From Sedimenticola hydrogenitrophicus (GTDB lineage Bacteria; Pseudomonadota; Gammaproteobacteria; Chromatiales; Chromatiaceae): DNA of 64,000 bases. This document shows, piece by piece, positions 59,026-64,000 of this stretch (position 1 is its first letter; each line of letters opens with the position of its first letter). The stretch lies in contig NZ_JAQGEI010000023.1 of NCBI RefSeq assembly GCF_029017505.1, positions 1 to 64,000 on the forward strand, given 5' to 3'. A model generated the notes under the pieces. That model saw nothing but the letters and a program-made list of their open reading frames with translations, did no database searches and was not told where the DNA came from. The translations under genes and the position numbers were made by a program.

Positions 59026-59077
59026 GAATCCGTGACTTCCGGGATATGCTTGGGGTTGGTAGTCAAGTCATGGATTC
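59026..59077. repeat. Short inverted repeat upstream of mnmG
   Basis: GAATCCGTGACTT (59026-59038) and AAGTCATGGATTC (59065-59077) are inverted copies with one mismatch. It may be a hairpin in the mnmG leader or a terminator-like relic; 59078-59237 shows nothing more specific than a promoter region. Confidence 0.45.
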
Positions 59078-59237
59078 AGGTTGATTTCAGCCGCATCCGG
59101 GTGCTGACCGATTCAGCGGCCCACGAAGCCGACCGGATCGGACATTACCCTCCGGTCCTCGAGGTTTAACACCTGTTCCAGCCGTATACCCACAAGAGGT
59201 ACACTAGCCGGCTGAATCGTTCTTGTTCCGAGTAACC

Positions 59238-61109
59238 ATGTTTTATTCCGACAGCTATGAGGTGATTGTGGTGGGCGGCGGCCATGCCGGGACCGAGGCG
59301 GCCCTGGCGGCGGCGCGGATGGGTGCGCGCACCCTGCTGCTGAGCCACAACATCGAGACCCTGGGGCAGATGAGCTGCAATCCGGCCATCGGCGGCATTG
59401 GCAAGGGGCATCTGGTCAAGGAGGTGGACGCCCTGGGTGGCGCCATGGCCCATGCCACCGATCTCGGCGGCATCCAGTTCCGTATCCTGAATGCCAGCAA
59501 GGGGCCGGCGGTGCGGGCGACCCGTGCCCAGGCGGATCGGGTGCGCTACAAGGCGGCGATCCGCTTCGCCCTGGAGAACCAGCCCCACCTCGACCTGTTC
59601 CAGCAGGCGGTGGACGACCTGATCGTCGAGGGGGAACGGGTCACCGGGGTGGTGACCCAGATGGGGCTGAAGTTCCATGCCCGGGCCGTGGTGCTGACCA
59701 CCGGCACCTTTCTCGGCGGGCGCATCCACATCGGCCTCAACAACTACGAGGGCGGGCGCGCCGGCGATCCCCCGGCCAATGCCCTCTCGCGGCGGCTGCG
59801 CGAGCTGCCGTTCAACGTGGCGCGTCTGAAGACCGGCACCCCGCCGCGCATCGACAGCCGCACCATCGACTACAGCCAGCTGGCGGAACAGCCCGGGGAC
59901 GACCCGGCGCCGGTCTTCTCCTTCATGGGCTCGCGCGCCGAACACCCGCGCCAGGTCAGCTGCCACATCACCCACACCAACGAGCGCACCCACGAGATCA
60001 TCCGCGCCGGGCTGTCGCGCTCGCCCATGTACACCGGGGTGATCGAGGGGGTGGGCCCGCGCTACTGCCCCTCGATCGAGGACAAGGTGGTGCGCTTCGC
60101 CGACAAGGGGGCGCACCAGATCTTCATCGAGCCGGAGGGGCTGGAGTGCAACGAGGTCTACCCCAACGGCATCTCCACCTCCCTGCCCTTCGATGTGCAA
60201 CACGACCTGGTGCGCTCCATGGCGGGGTTCGCCGAGGCGCGCATCATGCGCCCCGGCTATGCCATCGAGTACGACTTTTTCGATCCCCGCGACCTGCGCC
60301 CCAGCCTGGAGACGCGCTTCATCGAAGGACTGTTCTTCGCCGGCCAAATCAACGGCACCACCGGTTACGAGGAGGCGGCGGCCCAGGGGCTGCTGGCCGG
60401 ACTCAACGCGGTACTCAAGATTCGCGAGCAGGCGGCTTGGTCGCCGCGCCGCGACGAGGCCTATCTCGGGGTGTTGGTGGATGATCTGATCAGCAAGGGG
60501 ACCCAGGAGCCCTACCGCATGTTCACCAGCCGGGCCGAGTTCCGCCTGCTGCTGCGCGAGGACAACGCCGACCTGCGCCTGACCGAACAGGGGCGCCGGC
60601 TGGGGCTGGTGGGGGATGCGCGCTGGCAGCGCTTCGAGCAGAAGCGCGAGGCCATCGAGCGCGAGCAGCAGCGGCTGCGGGAGATCTGGGTGCAGCCCGG
60701 CAGCCCGCTCGCCGAACAGGTCACCGCGCTGTTCGACAGCCCCATCTCCAAGGAGACCAGGGCCCTGGAGCTGTTGGCCCGGCCGGATGTGGACTACGCC
60801 CGGCTCTGCAGCCTGGCCGCCCTGGGGCCGGGGCTGGCGGACCGTGCGGCGGCCGAGCAGTTGGAGATCCAGGCCCGCTACGCCGGCTACATCAAGCGCC
60901 AGCAGGTGGAGATCGACCGCCTCAAGGCCAACGAGGCGCTGAAGCTGCCGGAGCATTTTGACTATGCCCGGGTGCGCGGCCTCTCGGCCGAGGTGCGGGA
61001 AAAACTGCTCAAGCGCCGTCCGGCCACAATCGGCCAGGCGAGCCGCATTCCCGGGTTGACCCCGGCGGCCATCTCGCTATTGCTGATCCACCTGAAGCGT
61101 AAATCATGA
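59238..61109 (+). CDS. mnmG: tRNA uridine-5-carboxymethylaminomethyl modification enzyme MnmG
   Basis: MnmG (GidA) is the FAD protein that, with MnmE, installs the cmnm5 group at tRNA U34. The ATG at 59238 ([18 protein letters not shown]) gives 623 residues; the dinucleotide-binding [17 protein letters not shown] is at about 13-29. The [22 protein letters not shown] motif follows, and the later TGTFL and [21 protein letters not shown] segments are conserved. Four-base overlap with rsmG. Confidence 0.97.
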   Translation: MFYSDSYEVIVVGGGHAGTEAALAAARMGARTLLLSHNIETLGQMSCNPAIGGIGKGHLVKEVDALGGAMAHATDLGGIQFRILNASKGPAVRATRAQADRVRYKAAIRFALENQPHLDLFQQAVDDLIVEGERVTGVVTQMGLKFHARAVVLTTGTFLGGRIHIGLNNYEGGRAGDPPANALSRRLRELPFNVARLKTGTPPRIDSRTIDYSQLAEQPGDDPAPVFSFMGSRAEHPRQVSCHITHTNERTHEIIRAGLSRSPMYTGVIEGVGPRYCPSIEDKVVRFADKGAHQIFIEPEGLECNEVYPNGISTSLPFDVQHDLVRSMAGFAEARIMRPGYAIEYDFFDPRDLRPSLETRFIEGLFFAGQINGTTGYEEAAAQGLLAGLNAVLKIREQAAWSPRRDEAYLGVLVDDLISKGTQEPYRMFTSRAEFRLLLREDNADLRLTEQGRRLGLVGDARWQRFEQKREAIEREQQRLREIWVQPGSPLAEQVTALFDSPISKETRALELLARPDVDYARLCSLAALGPGLADRAAAEQLEIQARYAGYIKRQQVEIDRLKANEALKLPEHFDYARVRGLSAEVREKLLKRRPATIGQASRIPGLTPAAISLLLIHLKRKS

Positions 61110-61753
61110 ACGTTCAGTTGAACCTGTGGCGGCGCCAGTTGCGAGAGGGGCTGCTGGCCATGGATATCGCACTTTCGGAGTGCCAGCAGCAGCAGTTGCT
61201 GGACTATCTCGCCCTGCTGCTGAAGTGGAACAAGGCGTTCAACCTGACCGCCATCCGCGATGCCAATGAGATGGTCTCCCGCCAGCTGCTGGACAGCCTC
61301 TCCATCCTGCCGCTGCTGCGCGGCACGCGGGTGCTGGACGTGGGCACCGGCCCCGGCCTGCCGGGCATTCCCCTGGCGGTGGCCCGTCCCGACTGTCAAT
61401 TCACGCTGCTCGATTCCAACGGTAAGAAGACCCGCTTCGTGCAGCAGTCGGTGGTCACTCTGGGGCTGGACAATGTACAGGTGGTGCGCGACCGGGTGGA
61501 GGGGTACCGGCCGGCGGCCGGCTTCGACACCATCACCTCGCGCGCCTTTGCCGCGTTGTCGAAGATGCTGCAGCTGACCCGGCACCTGCTGGACGAACAG
61601 GGCCGATTGCTGGCGATGAAGGGGACGGTGCCGGGGGAGGAGATCGCCGAACTGGCGGCCGCCGGCTACCGGGTGGAGGTGGTGCCGCTGCGGGTGCCCG
61701 AAAGCGACGGCCAGCGCCATGCCCTGCTGGTGGAGCCTGTTCCAAGCAGATAA
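61106..61753 (+). CDS. rsmG: 16S rRNA (guanine-527-N7)-methyltransferase RsmG
   Basis: RsmG (GidB) methylates G527 of 16S rRNA; loss causes low-level streptomycin resistance in many bacteria. The 215-residue protein has the N-terminal helical part ([22 protein letters not shown]) and the SAM-binding core [20 protein letters not shown] (about 72-91), followed by the TSRAFA segment. In most gammaproteobacteria parA follows directly; here about 2 kb with three small genes and repeats intervene. Confidence 0.96.
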   Translation: MNVQLNLWRRQLREGLLAMDIALSECQQQQLLDYLALLLKWNKAFNLTAIRDANEMVSRQLLDSLSILPLLRGTRVLDVGTGPGLPGIPLAVARPDCQFTLLDSNGKKTRFVQQSVVTLGLDNVQVVRDRVEGYRPAAGFDTITSRAFAALSKMLQLTRHLLDEQGRLLAMKGTVPGEEIAELAAAGYRVEVVPLRVPESDGQRHALLVEPVPSR

Positions 61754-61783
61754 ATCAGTCAGGGGTCGGAGTCCAGGCAGCCA

Positions 61784-61854
61784 GGGGTCGGAGTCAAACC
61801 GCAACCATGCCATGGAATTTTTCGGCACATGCTGGGCGGTTTGACTCCGACCCC
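61784..61854. repeat. REP-like palindrome downstream of rsmG
   Basis: GGGGTCGGAGTCAAACCGC (61784-61802) is perfectly inverted at 61836-61854 around a 33-base centre; a preceding half copy AGGGGTCGGAGTCC begins at 61761. The GGGGTCGGAGTC motif is known from elements associated with REP-type (RAYT/IS200-like) transposases, but no transposase gene is present. Confidence 0.7.
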
Positions 61855-61920
61855 GTTTCCCAGCCCGTGCCCCGCTATTGGTAATTACCGCGCGTTCATG
61901 CACGGCTGATGGAGAACAAC

Positions 61921-62370
61921 ATGCAGATCTGGGTCGACGCCGATGCCTGCCCCAACGTGATCAAGGAGATCCTGTTCCGGGCGGCGGAACGGGTGGAACT
62001 GCCGCTCATCCTGGTGGCCAATCAGCCGGTCAGTACCCCGCCTTCCCGCTTCATCCGCTCGATTCGGGTAGCGGCCGGTTTTGATGTGGCGGACAACGAG
62101 ATCATCCGTCAGGTGGCGGCCGGCGACCTGGTGATCACCGCCGACATCCCGCTGGCGGCCGGGGTGATCGACAAGGGGGGCTATGCGCTGAACCCCCGGG
62201 GCGAGCTCTATACCCGGGAGAATATCCGCGAACGACTGACGATGCGCGACTTCATGGATGAGCTGCGCGGCAGTGGCGTCAACACCGGCGGACCGCCGGC
62301 CCTGGACAAGGGCGACCGCCTGGCCTTCGCCAACGCGCTGGACCGGTTTCTGGCCCGGCGCGGGGACTGA
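61921..62370 (+). CDS. YaiI/YqxD family (DUF188) protein
   Basis: The start at 61921 ([18 protein letters not shown]) has a GGAG box six bases upstream; an in-frame ATG at 61909 would add four residues. The 149 residues show the DUF188 hallmarks: WVDADACP at the N-terminus, [15 protein letters not shown] and the C-terminal [21 protein letters not shown]. The acidic pattern resembles PIN-like nucleases, but no activity has been established for the family. Confidence 0.9.
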   Translation: MQIWVDADACPNVIKEILFRAAERVELPLILVANQPVSTPPSRFIRSIRVAAGFDVADNEIIRQVAAGDLVITADIPLAAGVIDKGGYALNPRGELYTRENIRERLTMRDFMDELRGSGVNTGGPPALDKGDRLAFANALDRFLARRGD

Positions 62371-62462
62371 ATCACCGGGGTAACTCCCCGGCTCAGCCGG
62401 GGGACTCGTCGGGTTTGACCTATGTATAAGTCGGGCACCTCTGGACGACAGTTGGCAATTGG

Positions 62463-62543
62463 ACTCTCGCCAAGACACCAAGCACGCCAAGGAAAACCGT
62501 TTCCTTCCTTTAATCTTTGCACTCTTGGCGTCTTGGCGAGAGT
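62463..62543. repeat. Inverted repeat between the DUF188 and DUF3461 genes
   Basis: ACTCTCGCCAAGACACCAAG (62463-62482) and CTTGGCGTCTTGGCGAGAGT (62524-62543) are inverted copies with one mismatch, enclosing a further imperfect stem. Similar GCCAAGACGCCAAG repeats occur widely in bacterial intergenic DNA. It lies between convergent genes. A half family D motif is at about 62400-62420. Confidence 0.65.
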
Positions 62544-62597
62544 AATGATCCTTTACCAATGCGGGACCGGGAAGGCACCGTGGGTACCAACGTGCGC

Positions 62598-62978
62598 CTA
62601 CTCCAGGCGTTCGATCTCGGCGCGGATCTGTTCCAGCTTGCGCTGCATCACCCGCTCCAAATGGTCGATATCGCCCAGGATGCGCCGCTTGAAATCGGCC
62701 ACGCCCTCCTCGCGGTTCACCAGCTGATCCAGTTCACTGGCCAGCTTCTGCATGGTGGGTGAGATCTCGCTGACCTCCTTATATTTATGGGTACCGCTGT
62801 CCACCTGCACCATCTTCTTGGCACGACCGTGACGGAACTTCATGCTGTGGGCGAACAGCTCGCCCTTCTTGCGCTTGAAATAGATCTTGAGGATGTCCTC
62901 GTCGCCCTCCTGCCGCAGGGTGTAGCGTTCAATCTGATCGAGGTCGGTAACGCCCAGCTCTTGCAATGTCTCATACAT
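62598..62978 (-). CDS. DUF3461 family protein
   Basis: The 126-residue protein starts after AAGGAA and begins MYETLQELGVTDLDQIERYTLRQEGDEDILKIYF, followed by a basic strand (KRKKGELFAHSMKFRHGRAKKMVQVDSG) and a C-terminal coiled coil (about 85-126). This matches the DUF3461 family found in gammaproteobacteria, of unknown function; the basic patch and coiled coil would allow nucleic acid or protein contacts. It is encoded alone on the minus strand. Confidence 0.85.
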   Translation of the reverse strand: MYETLQELGVTDLDQIERYTLRQEGDEDILKIYFKRKKGELFAHSMKFRHGRAKKMVQVDSGTHKYKEVSEISPTMQKLASELDQLVNREEGVADFKRRILGDIDHLERVMQRKLEQIRAEIERLE

Positions 62979-63239
62979 GGATGGTTCCTTGCCGTGTGAC
63001 GGCGCCTCCGGGTCATGGGCCTGTGGATTTAGGGCCCGCGCAAAAATAATTCCGTAGTACCGGGGCCCAGGGGCGACCGAATACAGGAACTTATTCTTGC
63101 ACGGGTCCTTAAATATGCGTTACCGGGGTGGGAACTGCAAGCCGGGGGAATGGCGCGATTCAGGCAGCGGCTTGCCGAGGCTGAAACCGAAGCGCGATAA
63201 TCGGCATTATCGCGGACGAGAGCAGAGAGAGGCAGCGGC

Positions 63240-63533
63240 ATGACGACTATCATCGCGGGAAAATGCTGGCAGTGCGGCAGTGAACTGACGGCCCATGAAT
63301 ATGGCCGCGAGACGGTCTGCCTGAAGTGCGGCAAACCCACCCGGGTGTGCCGGAACTGCCGCTGGTATGACCCGGCCTGCACCAACCAGTGCCGCGAACC
63401 GCTGGCGGAGAAGGTGCAGGACAAGACCCGCGCCAACTATTGCGACTACTTCGAGCCGAGCGCCGATCCCAGGGCGGGTGACGCGCCCGGCGACGCGGAC
63501 CACCGGCAGGCGGCGGAGGATCTGTTCAAGTGA
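63240..63533 (+). CDS. Small cysteine-rich protein (zinc-ribbon-like)
   Basis: The 97-residue protein starts after GAGAGG. Nine cysteines lie in the first 70 residues: C9/C12, C27/C30, C37/C40, C47, C51 and C68. The first four form a classic zinc ribbon and C37xxC40 with the later cysteines a probable second metal site. The C-terminus is acidic and likely disordered. Not recognised as a named family. It lies between DUF3461 and parA, outside the usual rsmG-parA order. Confidence 0.75.
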   Translation: MTTIIAGKCWQCGSELTAHEYGRETVCLKCGKPTRVCRNCRWYDPACTNQCREPLAEKVQDKTRANYCDYFEPSADPRAGDAPGDADHRQAAEDLFK

Positions 63534-63692
63534 GCCCGCGGCCGGGGAGAGCGGGCCGGATTCCGGGATGCGCCCCCGATTGGCGCGGTGCCGTCCCCGC
63601 CAATCCCGTCAAAGTTCGTACATCTAGCCCGCTTTCTGATATTCTGAATGGCCCGTCAGCTATCTGGGGACGGGGAGTTTTTGGGGAACCCG

Positions 63693-63709
63693 GGAGTCTG
63701 GCAGACTCC
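63693..63709. repeat. Short family D repeat upstream of parA
   Basis: GGAGTCTG-G-CAGACTCC, a truncated copy of the family D palindrome, 34 bases before the parA start. It may form a hairpin in the parA leader. Confidence 0.6.
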
Positions 63710-63742
63710 TGGAATGTGCGGGTACTAGCGCGGAAATAGGCT

Positions 63743-64000
63743 ATGGGTCGAATAATCTGTGTCGCGAATCAGAAAGGTGGGGTCGGCAAGACCACCACGG
63801 CGGTCAATCTGGCGGCGTCGTTGGCCTCGTTCAGGCGCAAGGTCGTGCTGGTGGATATGGATCCGCAGGGTAATGCCACCATGGGCTGCGGGGTGGACAA
63901 GCACAATCTCGACAACTCCAGCTGTGATGTGCTGCTGGGCGAGGCGAGCTTCAACGAAGCCGTGGTGAAGACCCCTGCGGCCGGCTTCGACGTGCTCCCC
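63743..64000 (+). CDS. parA: Chromosome-partitioning ATPase ParA (5' part)
   Basis: The first 86 codons are present and the frame is open to the window edge. The deviant Walker [12 protein letters not shown] (about residues 11-21) and [14 protein letters not shown] (Walker A' region) identify a Soj/ParA-type ATPase, which segregates origins with ParB bound at parS. Two parS sites lie near gyrB and recF in this window. parB is expected just beyond the edge. Confidence 0.95.
   Translation, partial: MGRIICVANQKGGVGKTTTAVNLAASLASFRRKVVLVDMDPQGNATMGCGVDKHNLDNSSCDVLLGEASFNEAVVKTPAAGFDVLP

Noticed and set aside
59166-60956. A 596-codon minus-strand open frame antisense to mnmG
   Set aside because: Shadow frame of mnmG; the leucine/alanine/histidine-rich product has no known motif. 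The antisense frames to ubiB, hppA and the CDF gene were rejected for the same reason.

Overview
The window is a high-GC chromosomal segment from a gammaproteobacterium and contains the replication-origin region. Several E. coli-like gene orders support this: hslVU; ubiE-ubiJ-ubiB; envC-gpmI next to rhodanese-secB-gpsA-trmL; glnA/ntrBC; glyQS; gyrB-recF-dnaN-dnaA facing rpmH-rnpA-yidC-mnmE; and mnmG-rsmG-(insert)-parA. Parts of the gene set fit a Chromatiales-like, possibly sulfur-oxidising, lineage: a two-cysteine ArsR regulator beside a rhodanese, a TusA/PP-loop pair, a proton-pumping pyrophosphatase, rubrerythrin and a class 1B PyrD. That placement is inference. No rRNA, tRNA, CRISPR array, prophage or complete insertion sequence was recognised.

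Layout. 0-10.5 kb: nucleoid protein YejK, heat-shock protease HslVU behind a near-perfect sigma-32 promoter, a DUF971 protein, the ubiquinone operon ubiEJB, a secreted FGE-fold protein and a phosphofructokinase. 10.5-23.4 kb: yajL, yibQ, ctp, envC and gpmI on the minus strand, then an ArsR regulator, yibN, secB, gpsA, trmL (convergent), pyrD, an HDOD protein and a TlpA-like thioredoxin. 23.6-31.5 kb: a nitrogen-control block (ntrC, ntrB, glnA with a sigma-54 promoter and NtrC-type palindromes), then a CDF transporter, a TusA-like protein and a PP-loop ATPase. 31.7-36.1 kb: glyQS, gmhB and plsC. 36.2-47.3 kb: the origin region with two parS sites and DnaA boxes. 47.4-56 kb: NERD, PqiA-like, dehydrogenase, DMT exporter and rubrerythrin genes, then a MoxR/DUF58/transglutaminase operon. 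56-64 kb: hppA with a structured leader, mnmG, rsmG, small conserved genes, and the 5' end of parA running off the window.

Between genes the window is unusually rich in non-coding inverted-repeat (MITE/REP-like) elements of at least five families. Some are nested in one another, one supplies the C-terminus and stop codon of rnpA, and another supplies the stop codon of yejK. They account for most of the long gene-free stretches. Many long reading frames antisense to real genes are high-GC shadows and were left out.
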